The notes under the pieces: generated by a model | What the model was told of the DNA's origin: nothing | Database searches by the model: none | What the model saw: the letters and a program-made list of their open reading frames with translations, nothing else | Program-made: the position numbers and the translations under genes | From: Juglans regia | Taxonomy: Eukaryota > Streptophyta > Magnoliopsida > Fagales > Juglandaceae | Assembly (NCBI RefSeq): GCF_001411555.2 | Contig: NC_049903.1 | Location: 32,529,083-32,593,082 of the forward strand | DNA length: 64,000 nucleotides | Reading direction: 5' to 3' | In this document: positions 10,831 through 22,754 of the stretch, piece after piece | Position numbering within the stretch: position 1 is the first letter of the stretch | Layout of the letters: each line of letters begins with the position of its first letter

Positions 10831-13450
10831 TGGGGCTTAAAGAGGCGAGTTTAGTCTCCAAGCTACTCGACCTCTCTCAAGGAGGAGTGTGGGTCCAGCT
10901 CTTGGCTGCCCAACTACTTACCTTCTCGTGATGAGTAAACAGGCGAGTTCAACCTTAGACTACCCGACCTCCCTCGCGGCGAAGCATGGGCCTAACCCCT
11001 GGCTACCTGACATCTTACCTCTTTGTGGGGCTCAAAAGGGCGAGCCTAGTCTCTAAGTTGATCAACCACTCTCACGGAGGAGTGCATGTCTAGTCATTGG
11101 CTGCTCGACTACTTATCTTCCCGTGATGAGTCAACAGGCGGGTCCAACCTTAGATTGCCCAACCAGCTCTTGGTTGCTCGACATCTTACCTTTATGTGGA
11201 GAGTCAACAGGCGAGTCTAGCCTTAAGGTGCCCTACCTCCCTCACGATGAAGCGTGGGTCCAGCCCCCTGGCTGCCCAACATCTTACCTCCCCGTAGGGC
11301 TCAAAGAGGTGAGTTTAGTCTCCAGGATGCTCGACCTCTCTCACATAGGAGTGAGCGCAGGTCTAGCCCTTAGCTGCTCGACTACTTACCTTCCTGTGAT
11401 GAGTCAACATGCGAGTCCAATCTCATATTGCCCGACCTCCCTCACGGCGAAGCGCAACTAGCGCTTGGCTGCCCAACATTTTATCTCACTGTGAGGCTCA
11501 AAAAGACGAGTCTAATCTCTAGGCTACTCGACCCCTCTCATGGAGGAGCACGGGTCCAGCATTTGGTTGCCTAACTACTTACATTCTCGTGATGAGTCAA
11601 CAGGCGAGTCCAACCTTAAACTGCCACCTCCCTCACGACAAAGCACGCGTCCAACCCCCTAGCTGCCCGACATCTTACCTTCCCATGGAGAGTCAACGGG
11701 TGGGTCCAACCTCAGTTGCCTGACCTTCCTCACTGCAAAGCGCGGGTCCGACCCTCTGGCTACCAGACATCTTACCTCCCCATAAGGCTCAAAGAGGCGA
11801 GTCTAGTCTCTAGGCTACTCGACCGCTCTCATAGAGGAGCGCGGGTCTAGCCCTTGGTTGCCTAACTATATACCTTCCCATGATGAGTCAACAAGCAGGT
11901 CCAGCCTCAGATTGCCACCTCCTTCACGACAATGCACGGGTCCAACCCCCTGGCTGCCCAACATTTTACCTTCCCGTGGAGAGTCAACAGGCGGGTCCAG
12001 CCTTAGGTTGCCTGACCTCCATCACGGTAAAACACAGGTCCAGCCCCTTGGCTGCCTGACATCTTACCCCCTGTGGGGCTCAAAGAGGTAAGTCTAGTTT
12101 CCAGGCTGCTCAACCGCCCTCACGGAGGAGCGTGGGTCCAACCCTTGGTTGCCCGACTACTTACATTCCCATGATGAGTCAACAGGTGAGTCAAGTCTCA
12201 AACTGCCCGACCTACCTCACGGCGAAGCATGGGTCCAACCTTTTGGCTGTCCAACATCTTACCTTCCTATGGAGAGTCAACAGGTAGGTCCAGCCCCCTG
12301 GCTGCCCAACATCTTACCTCCTCGTGGGGGTCAAAGAGGCGAGTCTAGTTTCCAGGCTGCTCGACCTCTCTCATGGGAGAGAGCGGGCCTAGCCCTTAGC
12401 TGCCTGACTACATACGTTCTCGTAGAAAGTCAACAGGCGGGTTCAGCCTCAGACTGCTTGACCTCCCTCATGGCGAGGCGTGGTTTGATCGTTTCATATA
12501 CCAAACTGCGCGACCTCCCTCACGCCGGGTCCACCCAGGTTTGGTCGTTTCACATTTGAAGTTTGAATTGTTTATATTAACTGACTCAGTATATTTTAGC
12601 ATGGTTATGCACCCCATCCTTGAACGAAAGACGAGTTGTGACCTCTCTCATGGAGGAGCGCATGTCTAGTCTTTCGATTATCCGACATTACTCTCGGAAC
12701 ATCATCTCCACCAGCAAATGTTGAGTGTTTACACTAGTGCCATAGCTGCTACCAGCTGGTTACTTTCAGGAATGAGCCTTTGAGATAACAATGCCTTTGA
12801 GCTCCACAACAACCTCATGGAGGTTTCATTTGGGAACAAGTCGATGGGCCCAGCAACTGCCTAAGGTGGACTCAGGGGTCGACGGACTCCCTGACCACCT
12901 AGTGCAGGTTACTACAAACAAACTCTAGCATTAACAACAATGCACATTGGAAGGAAAAAAATCCACCAATACCATCGAAAACAAAAACGTCGGAAGAATA
13001 AATGTTGTTCGATAACGATAAATATTCATACAAAACGAACAAGCCTACTTACCTTCCTCATGAGCATCAACAATAGGGAAAGGTCATGGACCATCCGACC
13101 TCCCTCACGGCGAAGCGCGGGTCCAGCCTCTCGGCTGTCCGACTACTTACCCTCTTTGTGAGAGTCAACAAGCGGGTCCAGCCTTTCGACTGCCCGACCT
13201 CCCTCAAGGCGAGGCGCGAGTCCAGCCTCTCGGCTACCTAACTACTTTACCTTCCTTTAGGGGTCAACATACGAGTTTATTCTTAAGGGCAGCCCCAACC
13301 TACCTCACCACAAAGAGCGAGTCTAGCCTTTCGATTGCCTGACTTACCATCATCTTTATAATGAGTCGGCAAGCGGGAAAGATTAGGGATTGCCCGGCCT
13401 CTTAGGCGCTCGAATTGGTGGTCGAGTCACTTGACTGCCCAATCTTTCTC
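10831..13450. repeat. Tandem-repeat array, ~97-bp monomers with higher-order A-B / A-B-C arrangement
   Basis: The array is built of diverged GC-rich monomers of about 97 bp. Each contains a version of 'cgacctccctcacgg', 'gcgggtccagcc' and 'ttggctgcccgac'. Three monomer classes differ at their start: A 'gctcaaagaggcgag', B 'gatgagtcaacaggcgag' and C 'gagagtcaacaggcggg'. A-type starts fall near 10835, 11040, 11299, 11496, 11787, 12078 and 12329, so spacing is two or three monomers. The array is dense to about 12560, interrupted, and resumes weakly at 13040-13400. The open frames across it are repeat artefacts. Tandem arrays of this kind occur in non-coding parts of some Ty3/gypsy (Tat-type) elements. 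Confidence 0.8.
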
Positions 13451-14340
13451 GTGCACATAAAAGAAGAGCTTTGCACTACACCTAATGCAGTCGAGCTAGC
13501 CTCTCACTTATCTTGCCAAGACGAGTTCCGTGCCTGCACCTAATGTCATTGAGCCCATCTCTTGCCTAGTCCTGGGCTCGAAAATCTTCATCGCTTAACG
13601 CAAGTGAAATGGATAACTAGGGACCTATTCTCAAAATTTATTTCTCTATGGATTCTCAAGGCCTTTTTTTGGAGCACACTGCCCTTAAGAATTGCGGGCA
13701 ACTGGATGAGGTAAAATATCATAGGCCCAAAGTAGTTTTCCAGGCCCAGCCCAAGGTGAGGGGTCTCATCAGGAGAGAAGAAATAGAGAATGAGGGAGGG
13801 GACAAGCTGATGAATGAAAATGGTGTTTGGAGGAAAAGAAGAGATATGACATAAATAATAAGAGACGTGACATAAAGGAAGGAAGGGCAAAGGATAGAAG
13901 GGAAAGGACCAGACGACTTCAAAGGGGCTTCTTCTAGATTGCTACTTCGACTTATCCTTTAGCTTTTTCAACCTCGCGATAAGGGCGCCAGCAACAGAGA
14001 TCTCACCAGACAATAAATTTCTGATCTCTATTATACAACAAGGATGAGAGATTGTAAAACAATCATATTATAGTGGATTATTCTCTCCCCAAACCCTTGT
14101 AGACGTAGACATTATGCCAAACCACATAAATATGTGTGTGTTCGTCTTTTTTATTTTCTCTGTATGTATTTCGTATTCATTGTCATGGATGTACGCACGA
14201 ACACCGTACAGCTATACTGAACCATCGTCGGGGGCTCCACACTACACAGATCGAGGCTTGAACCGTCACTGGCGAGCTGAGAATGACTATTTCTCACATT
14301 CCGACCTGTTGTTTAATTTTTAGACATTAACAATATATAC
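13451..14340 (+). mobile_element. Probable LTR-retrotransposon remnant (LTR 3' part)
   Basis: The stretch 14050-14160 ('ttataccacaagg'-like start, 'agtggattattctctcccc', then 'gtagacgtagacattatgcc' and 'accacataaatatgtgtgtg') has the look of the R/U5 part of a plant LTR. No second LTR, primer site or coding domain can be tied to it. It follows the tandem array directly, and the two may belong to the same element. Confidence 0.45.
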
Positions 14341-14482
14341 AAATTCAATCTTACTACCACCATATAACCTCTATCGGCATTTTAGTCGTTATTTATTCTG
14401 CTTTAGATTCTTAAAATGTTTTATCCAAATTTAATTTTGATAAAATGAATTCTCAAATAAGAAGTGATATAACCACAAATAG

Positions 14483-14792
14483 ATTTTCTAAAAATAAATT
14501 TATAAATTGACATTAATTCATATAATATGTTATATCTATTTTACAATAAAAATAATTTTATAATTTAATATATATATCCCATATTAATTTATGTATTTAA
14601 TTTTATAAAATCTCATAAGATAAGTTTGACAAGTGAAATTAGAGACAAAATTCTCATCTCATCATTACAATTTTTTCAAATTATCATACAAAATATAATC
14701 AACAATTTAATTTTTTCAAATTTTTAAATAATAATAATATTAAAATATAATATTTTAAATTTTCATATCAAACTCCGTAACCAAACGGTCGA
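14483..14792. mobile_element. MITE fragments (family 3 then family 1)
   Basis: 14483-14610 carries the 'aataaatttataaattgac' / 'attttacaataaaaataattttat' pattern of family 3. 14640-14792 carries the 'ctcatctcatcattacaattttttcaaatt' (decayed) pattern of family 1, with 'ccaaacgg' at its right end. There is no coding content between here and LHCB4. Confidence 0.5.
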
Positions 14793-15028
14793 AAGGTGTA
14801 GTCTCCCTTGAGACTCTGATATTGAGATCAACTTGTCTATATTATTTTTAATAGGGGCGCGCGCGCACAACACGTGCACATCTTGATAATAAAAGGCACT
14901 CAATTTCAAACATGCTGCTTAGCCTAGTAATTGTCATACATATTTTTACAAGGAAAGTACAGACTATAAATCAGCCAAGTAAAATGCTGGTGATAAACCA
15001 AAGGAATTACAGAGAGAAAGGTGCTTGA

Positions 15029-16072
<1,044 letters not shown>

Positions 16073-16091
16073 TTAATTGTTGAAACCAATG

Positions 16092-16103
16092 GATTATATT
16101 TGG
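16092..16103 (-). promoter_or_regulatory. Putative TATA box of LHCB4
   Basis: On the minus strand the sequence 'ccaaatataatcc' lies about 70 bp upstream of the LHCB4 start codon, a plausible place for a TATA box with a short 5' leader. Confidence 0.45.
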
Positions 16104-16209
16104 TGAAGGAGACGAATGGATTATCCGAGGTCTTGTGGATAACCAGAGCTGAGGATTTTGGGTCATTGGATGAAGAAGCGTATCCATCTGACGGGCGTGA
16201 GGCTATAGG

Positions 16210-16237
16210 CTTATCTCTGCCTTATCTCTGCCTTATC
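16210..16237 (-). promoter_or_regulatory. Triple I-box (GATAAG) cluster upstream of LHCB4
   Basis: Three GATAAG motifs on the minus strand (complements at 16210-16215, 16221-16226 and 16232-16237) sit in an exact 11-bp repeat, 'gataaggcaga', about 185-210 bp upstream of the LHCB4 ATG. I-boxes are known light-responsive elements of photosynthesis genes and bind MYB-type factors. The equal spacing of one helical turn puts all three on the same DNA face. Confidence 0.65.
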
Positions 16238-16419
16238 TCGGAGTGGTCTAGTGGGGTCCGGTCACTGACCCCTCTTTGCTCGTCCACGAAATTGGACGTC
16301 CTCTGAGTTCCCTTTTGTGGTTGAGGTTGCGAGAGGAGAAAATCACGAAAGACTCGAATCCATAAAAAAAACAACTGAAATATTATCAACCCTAATGATC
16401 TAAAAAATATTAGTAAATG

Positions 16420-16600
16420 GGTAATGTTAAATATAATTATAGAATATATAAAAATTATATAATTATTTTGAAAAAGAATGAGATTTATCATTAAAAAATT
16501 AATTTATTTTTATATGGTTATCATATTTAATGATTTTTTTTTAAAATGAGTGCATGACGCTTGAGCCTTGCGCACTTACAACTGTAACTATAATTTTCCT
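16420..16600. mobile_element. MITE family 2 copy
   Basis: Ends 'gcgcacttacaactgtaactataattttc', with the internal 'ttgaaaaagaatgagattta' and 'ttaaaaaattaattta' patterns shared with the copies at 4091, 16985, 42553 and 52428. Confidence 0.55.
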
Positions 16601-16671
16601 AGATAAATATATGTAAAAATGAATTTGGCTATTTGCTAAATCTCTGTGTTTAGTTTCCGTCGAAAGTCTTA

Positions 16672-16876
16672 GGAGATGTTTGGATTCAAAACTCACCTCA
16701 ACTCATCTCATCATTATAACTTTCTCAAATTCTCCCACAAAATATAATAAACAATTCAACTTTTTTAAGGCTCAAAATAACTTTTCCAAATTCCTACACT
16801 AAATATAATAAATAATTTAACTTTTATTTTATTATTTACAAATCATCTCAATTTATTTCTGAATTCAAACATCTCC
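16672..16876. mobile_element. MITE family 1 copy with clear TIRs and TTA duplication
   Basis: Terminal inverted repeats are 'ggagatgtttggattcaaa' (left) and 'gaattcaaacatctcc' (right). TTA flanks both sides (16669-16671 and 16877-16879). Internally it has 'ctcaactcatctcatcatt'. The TTA duplication and TIRs fit a Tourist-like (PIF/Harbinger) MITE. Confidence 0.75.
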
Positions 16877-16984
16877 TTAATTATTATGTATATTATGAGG
16901 TACAATAAAGCCGAATGCCCGACCCGATCTCACCCGACAAATAGATCGATTTTTTTGTTTTTGTTTCAGGGGTATATTTTCTAG

Positions 16985-17158
16985 AGAAATGATACTTACA
17001 ATCGTGAGTGTGCAAGCGCCGTACAGTCGTTTTGAAAAAAATGAATAAATATAAGACCCATATGATAAGAAATTAATTTTTTATGAGTGGATCCTACTCT
17101 TTTTTAAAGCGATTGTATAGTATTTATGCATTCCACAACTGTATATAGTATTACTTTA
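16985..17158. mobile_element. MITE family 2 copy
   Basis: Begins 'gagaaatgatacttacaatc', includes 'gtgcaagcgccgtacagtcg' and 'ttttgaaaaaaatg', and ends 'cacaactgtatatagtatta'. This is the best-preserved copy of the family in the window. Confidence 0.65.
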
Positions 17159-17159
17159 T

Positions 17160-18110
17160 TTTCTAAGTTATGGGCTGATCTCATACCCGATTATTTATTT
17201 GCATTATCTAAAATATATGTTAAATGATGTCGTTAAATTTTGATTAAAATAAAAAATAAATATAAAAATAGAATTGGAAGTGGGTGGGGTTGAAAATATA
17301 GATTGTTTTTGGCCTGACCTTTTCGGCTCGGAAATATTTCTTCCAACTCAAAATAATTTCAAGTTGGTCTGAAGTAAGACTTTCGACGGTTAGGATCGGG
17401 TGAACAGTCCTACCATGAGCACTTGAAAAATAGTTACAAATCTCTAGTAAATTTAAAAAATATGTGCATCTTACTGCTTACATACAAAAAATAGAAGCAA
17501 CTAAACTTTACTTTGTTTATCAACTTCTTTTGGTGACTCCAAAATAGTTAGTAGATGCGAACTTTGGATTAGTGGAGAAATGGATTCAGTTTGGTATGTA
17601 TGATTCATATCGTTTCATGCAGCTCTCTAGATAAACTGATCCATGCAGTAGTTTAGAATATATCAATGTCTCTTGTTGCATTTGTTTTCTGTGGTAGCAA
17701 TAGGAATTGTGCCAATTTCCCTTTGCACAGACTCAATTCATGGCTTGATTTGATCAAAACATTTATTTCGCTGCCCCTTGATATACATCTAGCTCATGCC
17801 TGGATAAAACTATTGCAATTATGGCTTAAGCCTAGTTTTCACATTCTTTCATTATTTTATTATTATTTGTTATTACTATTCATTATTATATTATTATTAT
17901 TTATTATTTTTTCATTATTATTCACATAATACCTAAAAATACCATAATATCCAAACGTAACTTTAATTTTCAATAATCCAACAATTCTGCTGTATACAGT
18001 CGAGTTAGGCAGTCGGTGTGCAGTCGGGACACCACGTCAGATTAAAAAAAAAAAAAAAACTATAGGAGTCGGTCTTTTCGCCACTTCTCCATGGGTCTTC
18101 CATTTCCCAC
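17160..18110. other. Intergenic sequence without recognisable gene
   Basis: AT-rich, with a 'ttattatt' microsatellite-like tract at 17850-17925 and an A-run at 18043-18058. The small open frame at 17666-17929 is low-complexity and unsupported. Confidence 0.5.
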
Positions 18111-18112
18111 TA

Positions 18113-18120
18113 GAACTTTC
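18113..18120 (+). promoter_or_regulatory. Possible heat-shock element remnant
   Basis: GAACTTTC fits the GAAnnTTC core of a heat-shock element and lies about 180 bp upstream of the broken small heat-shock protein gene. Only two inverted units are present, so this is weak. Confidence 0.25.
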
Positions 18121-18295
18121 CCCTTCTCTCCATCGCCCCAACACTACCTTCCCCGTGAAATGCACCTATAAATCACCGAAGCACCTGATCTTTTTTCTTA
18201 AGAGGAATTTGATCAATTCCATTTCAGAAGTTATCCAAAAACTTGTCTAGCATTTCGTGTGTCAGTGACGAAACCAGCCAACTTAGAAGAGAGAA

Positions 18296-18515
18296 ATGGA
18301 TCTCAGAATCATGGGTATGGATTCTCCACTGTTCTCCACCCTGTAGCAGATGATGGACTTGCCCGATGACACCGAAAAGTCGTCCTTCAACGCTCCTACA
18401 CGCACCTACATGCGCGACACCAAGGCCATGGCTACCACAGTGTACCACTCCCGCCGATTTCAAGGAGTACCCAAGCTCCTACGTGTTCATCATCGACATG
18501 CCTGAGAATGCCAAC
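18296..18515 (+). pseudogene. Class II small heat-shock protein (HSP20) pseudogene, N-terminal fragment
   Basis: Translation from 18296 starts MDLRIMGMDSPLFSTL, then an in-frame TAG, then QMMDLPDDTEKSSFNAPTRTY and MRDTKAMA. This is the characteristic N-terminus of cytosolic class II small heat-shock proteins of about 17-18 kDa. After an apparent frame change near 18440 it continues as TPADFKEYPSSYVFIIDMP, the start of the alpha-crystallin domain. Similarity then stops. The rest of the domain, including the C-terminal I-x-I region, is missing. One stop, one frameshift and the 3' truncation make it non-functional. The intact parent is not in the window. Confidence 0.85.
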
Positions 18516-18599
18516 ACAGATGCTATCTCTGCGGTTTGTGCTGATGGATGTTACCAGATAATTATCAGAGCTGACTAGAACAGAGGTTTTGGTCTCCAT

Positions 18600-18639
18600 A
18601 TGGTTGTTACCAAATCAAGCAAAACCCATCTGTGGGAGA

Positions 18640-18679
<40 letters not shown>

Positions 18680-18950
18680 GGAATCGCTTTTGTGGGAGAC
18701 GAACCTGAGGCCGCGGTGGAATCGTCTTCAACTCAGTGTCGGAGTCAGTTTCTTCGTGCGGAAGAAATGCAGAGAGGGAGGGAATTGAGGAGAGGGAAAC
18801 TAAGGAGGGGAAGTGCGGCGTGGTTAACCTTTGTAAACGAAACGATGCGTTTTTCTTGTTCCACATCAACAGCTGTTTGCAAGTCGTTTACTTAAGGCGA
18901 CTGTATTAAGCATTTTACATAATCCAATGAGACAAAATTACTCACACAAT
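18600..18950. other. Low-complexity GA-rich stretch with short duplication
   Basis: The words 'tgtgggagacgaac' and 'gtggaatcg' each occur twice (18631 and 18691; 18678 and 18717), either side of a (GA)n run at 18647-18676. No coding or RNA gene is recognised. Confidence 0.5.
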
Positions 18951-18968
18951 GACAAAGGGCATGTACTT
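18951..18968. repeat. Target-site duplication, left copy
   Basis: 18-bp copy identical to 19849-19866, bounding the retroposon at its poly-A end. Confidence 0.85.
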
Positions 18969-19848
18969 TTTTTTTTTTTTTTCCCTAAGCAAACAAATTT
19001 TTATTAGAAATGAAAAGGATGATATATGTGGAAGGGGTGAGGTTCCCCAACGAACGCTCTAACACAATAAACATAGTGCAAAAGTGATGAAAAAAAATAA
19101 AACAATTTTTTTTGGACCAATTTATTCGTTCCCACCTATGCCCTATAAAGAGGGCGCCGTCTTAAAAGACGGTAGTTAGCAGTTCGCAAAGTTATGTGAA
19201 CTATAGAACCACCGTCGATAGCGGTGGAACCTCTGTTGGAATCGATGAAAGTTGTGAGTGTACTGTAGTTTGTCGTCTTGAGATATTTTTTAGAGAGATT
19301 TGTAGTTCATTTTTCAATATTATCGGTTAGGAAAAACGATAACATAGTTGGAAGCACGGCATTGGATGAACTGATTTGCAATCGGTTATTTGTCTTCTCA
19401 TGCATCTGTGGTGGTGTGTAGCAACTATGCGCCAGTGGTAGGGAGGCGAGGCAGGGCAGATCTGGAAGATCTCGACGTGGGGAATCTGCTGGTACGGTGC
19501 ATGTAACCAACGAAGGCGTTGTGGAGGGTGAAGACCACGCGCGGAAACAAGCCGTGTGAGGGCCACGTACTGAGCTTTTTGGTGTGATTCCACTCTATCC
19601 CAGTAGATCGGTAGCTATAGAATGACGTGGTGGGACGCGTGTCAACTAATGGTGGTTGGAGTGCAATAGATCTAATCAAAATTGAATCGGTAGAGTGGGG
19701 AGGAAACAAATACTACCATAGTGTACACAATGAGGTAATGAAAAAGGAAAAGAAAGGAAGGTGTCTAGCGACGACACTTGAAGTGATTTGAGTTTCCTGG
19801 AGAGAATGGATCTCTCTCCAAACAGGAGATCACCATTTTAGTTTAACC
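18969..19848 (-). mobile_element. Short LINE-type retroposon with 16-18-bp target duplication
   Basis: On the minus strand the element runs from about 19848 to a poly-A tail, read as a T-run ending at 18982 on +. The 18-mer GACAAAGGGCATGTACTT occurs at 18951-18968 and again at 19849-19866, with the last two T shared with the tail. Poly-A plus a long perfect target duplication identifies target-primed retrotransposition. At about 880 bp, with no reverse transcriptase, it is either an internally deleted LINE or a non-autonomous derivative. The frames at 19307-19709 (-) may be a remnant of a LINE first ORF but were not recognised. Confidence 0.8.
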
Positions 19849-19866
19849 GACAAAGGGCATGTACTT
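19849..19866. repeat. Target-site duplication, right copy
   Basis: 18-bp copy identical to 18951-18968, bounding the retroposon at its 5' end. Confidence 0.85.
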
Positions 19867-20429
19867 AAGCGAAAGATATAGGACTCGGGAGTTTGAGTCC
19901 TATATTTTACATTCAGTAGATATTATATGTTTTAAATGAAATTGAAAGGATTATTGTTTTCTAAGAAACTACTAATATTTATGTTTTTCCATAAATATTT
20001 ATGCATTTTTTATTTTACCCGTTTAATTCATAATACTTACGGTTACAGCATTCTTTTCATATTCCATCAAATAAATGAGAATTTTGCAATATAATTTTAA
20101 GAATTTTGCTACTTGCAAATTTAATATGTTATCTTTCTAAGTGTAATGAGAACTGTTATAATTATAAAATTTTTAAAAAGTTAGATCACTATTTTTGTTA
20201 TAATTGTAATTCTAGGGCAAAAATATATTAAATAAAGAAGTACCAAGTCTATACTAAAATTTTATACAAAATAAATTTATAAATTGATATGTTTCATATA
20301 AAATATTTGATTTATTTTATAATAAGAAAATTATACAATTTGATAACATTAAAATATGATAATTTATAATCTTCAATTTTTTTATGTAGATTCAAGAATT
20401 TTAATAAAGAAATAAATTTTGCAGTCTTA

Positions 20430-20608
20430 GGGTAATTTGAATGTTAAATTGAGTTGAGTTGAGATGATAAAATATTGTTAGAATATTATTATTATTATTT
20501 TAAAATTTGAAAAAGTTAAATTGTTTATTATATTTTGTATTAAGATTTGAAAAAATTGTAATGATGAGTTGAGATGAATTGATATGAATTTGGTTTCCAA
20601 ACGAAGCC
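20430..20608. mobile_element. MITE family 1 copy with TTA duplication
   Basis: Bounded by 'gggtaatttgaatgtt' and 'ggtttccaaacgaagcc', with TTA on each side (20427-20429 and 20609-20611). Internally it has 'gagttgagatgataaaatattg' (decayed). Confidence 0.7.
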
Positions 20609-20839
20609 TTAGGATGCTCAAGTCTCGAATATTTAAAAAAAAAAAATTGGATAAATTTTAAAATTTTCATATAAAAATGATTTTCTTAATTATAAATCTC
20701 ATTTTTGTTTTAAAAAATATGCATTATTTAGATATTCGAATCTAGCATTACTATTCTTATTAAAAACTCTTGCGGAAAGGTGAGCTAGGTGCGGTGACGT
20801 TAAGTTCGAAGTGTCAATGCCCGAGCAGTTCAACGTCAC

Positions 20840-21240
20840 AGGGTCCCCCAAATAGCCACGTGTCAGATTATTGGAGCTTACATAAATATCTCCATTGTCA
20901 CATTCCAAACACACAAATTTCGCGCCTCTTTGATGGAAACCGGCTACAGTCCGGTTGACCACCCTATGAAAAGTTTACTGGCTGTTCCGGTTGCCTTACT
21001 TAATTTCTCTCGTTCGTACACCCCCTGCTTACTGCTTTCTTTCTTTCCCGGTGTTTCCTTTGCTTCTCAGTTCTTGCTCTGATTCTCTGTTTCATTTCGT
21101 ATTTTTCTCGTTGCTCGTGGAAGAGTCTCCGCCTCTTAGCTCCTTTCCTCAAAGGTACCTCTGTCTTTGGAGATCCTTTCCGCCGTTTTTTTCCGTCCTA
21201 AGTGGCTATGTCTCCGTTTGGTTGCTGAGAAAATTTTGAT
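20840..21240 (+). promoter_or_regulatory. Candidate promoter and non-coding first exon, possibly of the HMGB gene
   Basis: A G-box/ABRE-like 'ccacgtgtc' near 20857 is followed by a C/T-rich block (20990-21160) that resembles a plant 5' leader. A possible splice donor follows ('cctcaaag|gtacct', near 21152). Downstream, the HMGB coding start is preceded by a good acceptor ('tttatacag', ending about 24359). If joined, this would be a 5' leader intron of about 3 kb. This is inference only; the leader could belong to another transcript. Confidence 0.35.
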
Positions 21241-22331
21241 AAACGAGAAGCGAGTGGAGAACTTGTAGTAGTTGGTAAGTTGTTATCAACGGCCTGTGTA
21301 TTTTATTTTTTACTAAACCTTCAAAACAAAGCACAGCATAAATCTTCGGGCTTATAAAGAAATCGTCTTAATTAGGCCAAAAAGAAAGATAGGTATTGAC
21401 AGCTTGTTGATAGAATATTTATGCTCATGCTCATTTTTCCTTTTTTTGGTAGAATCTTATGATCGAGACTCTCTCTTTATATGTTTGCGTTTTTGTAACC
21501 TGATTTCTTCTGTGTGCGTGCCGTCTGTTTTGGATGACTATTTGTCAGGATCATGCAGAGCTTCTTTTAACGAGTTGATTGATTTTTTCCCCTTTGGAGT
21601 TTTGTTTGATTCTAAGTTGGTGCAATATTCAAGTCGGAGAAAAAAAAAAAGATTGCAAAGGATTTAAGTGTTTTTTTTTTTGAAATGGCAAAGGATTTAA
21701 GTTTGTTTTGTTAAGTGTAATTACCTACAACATTTGTTAAGTGTAAGTTTAAACCAAACTTTTCTGAAAAAACAAAAAAAGAGTTCGAACCAGACTGCTC
21801 GTTCAACTCATTTTAGATTAGATTGAGGCTGCTTTTGGTTATTGATCAAGTTCGATTCAGATTTAAACCTCTTTTAATATTTAAACATTTAACTCTTAAA
21901 TTATAAAATTTATTTCAATTCAAAATTTATTTACACGTGATATTCATAATTATTTTTAATTCAACACTTCTTTATATGCAAGACTCACAATATTTTCAAA
22001 TTTTTATAAATATATCTAAACTCAATTTAACATTTAAATACATTTAAATTCATCTTAAGTGAGCTCCATAGAATTCATTCTACCATCTCAACTCATTACT
22101 ATTTATAAATAATTTAAATTAATTCAATTTATCTCAACATCCAAATACAGCACGTAGATGCCACGTCAGCACCATTACATGCGTGACACTTATAATTTCT
22201 TAAAAGTTAAAACTAGTAAAACTCATCTTAAAGAATACAAATTGAAAAAAAAAAAAGCGAAAAATCAAGGGATTTCTTGGATTTTTCACGTGCACTGCCT
22301 GGGCCAAGCGCGGCATGGGTCGTGTGACCGA

Positions 22332-22363
22332 GGCATTACTTGGATTCTGCCCAAGTGATGCCT
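22332..22363. repeat. Short hairpin in GC-rich patch
   Basis: 'ggcattacttgg' pairs with 'cccaagtgatgcc' across about six bases. It lies in a GC-rich patch (22290-22430) repeating 'gcctggg' and 'ggcat'. Confidence 0.5.
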
Positions 22364-22569
22364 GGGACAAGTCAAGGCATTGCATGGGGTAGGTTGGGCT
22401 TGGGAAGCCTGGGTCTCAGCGCAATCCAGGCATTTTTTTTTTCCAATTTTTTGTCTTTTGATTTGTTTCTTTGGGCTTTTTAATGTTTTTTTTTGTTACA
22501 TAAAAAAATTATTATTGTTACTTTTTTTTACAGATGCTGCGATGCATGTAAAAAAACTTGTGACACTCA

Positions 22570-22754
22570 GGTCTCGTTATTTTTATAATTTTTTTCAACT
22601 TATCTCGTCTAATCATTATAATTTTTCTAAATTTTAACACAAAATAAAATAAATAATTTAATTTTTTCAAATCTCAAACTAAAAATAATATTAACAAATA
22701 TATTTTAATAATATTTTATTTAACTTTAATCTCATATGTGAAAACAAACGAGAT
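22570..22754. mobile_element. MITE family 1 copy
   Basis: The left end 'ggtctcgttatttttat' is complementary to the right end 'gtgaaaacaaacgagattt'. Internally it has the family words 'taatcattataatttttc' and 'taatattttatttaac'. Confidence 0.65.

Noticed and set aside
11123..12559. Several + strand frames of 77-136 residues
   Set aside because: They run through the ~97-bp tandem repeats and simply translate the repeat unit.
10831..13450. CRISPR-like repeat array
   Set aside because: This is plant nuclear DNA; the units are contiguous diverged monomers without unique spacers.
22332..22363. Possible miRNA precursor
   Set aside because: The stem is only about 12 bp and lies within a repetitive GC-rich patch, too short for a plant miRNA precursor.
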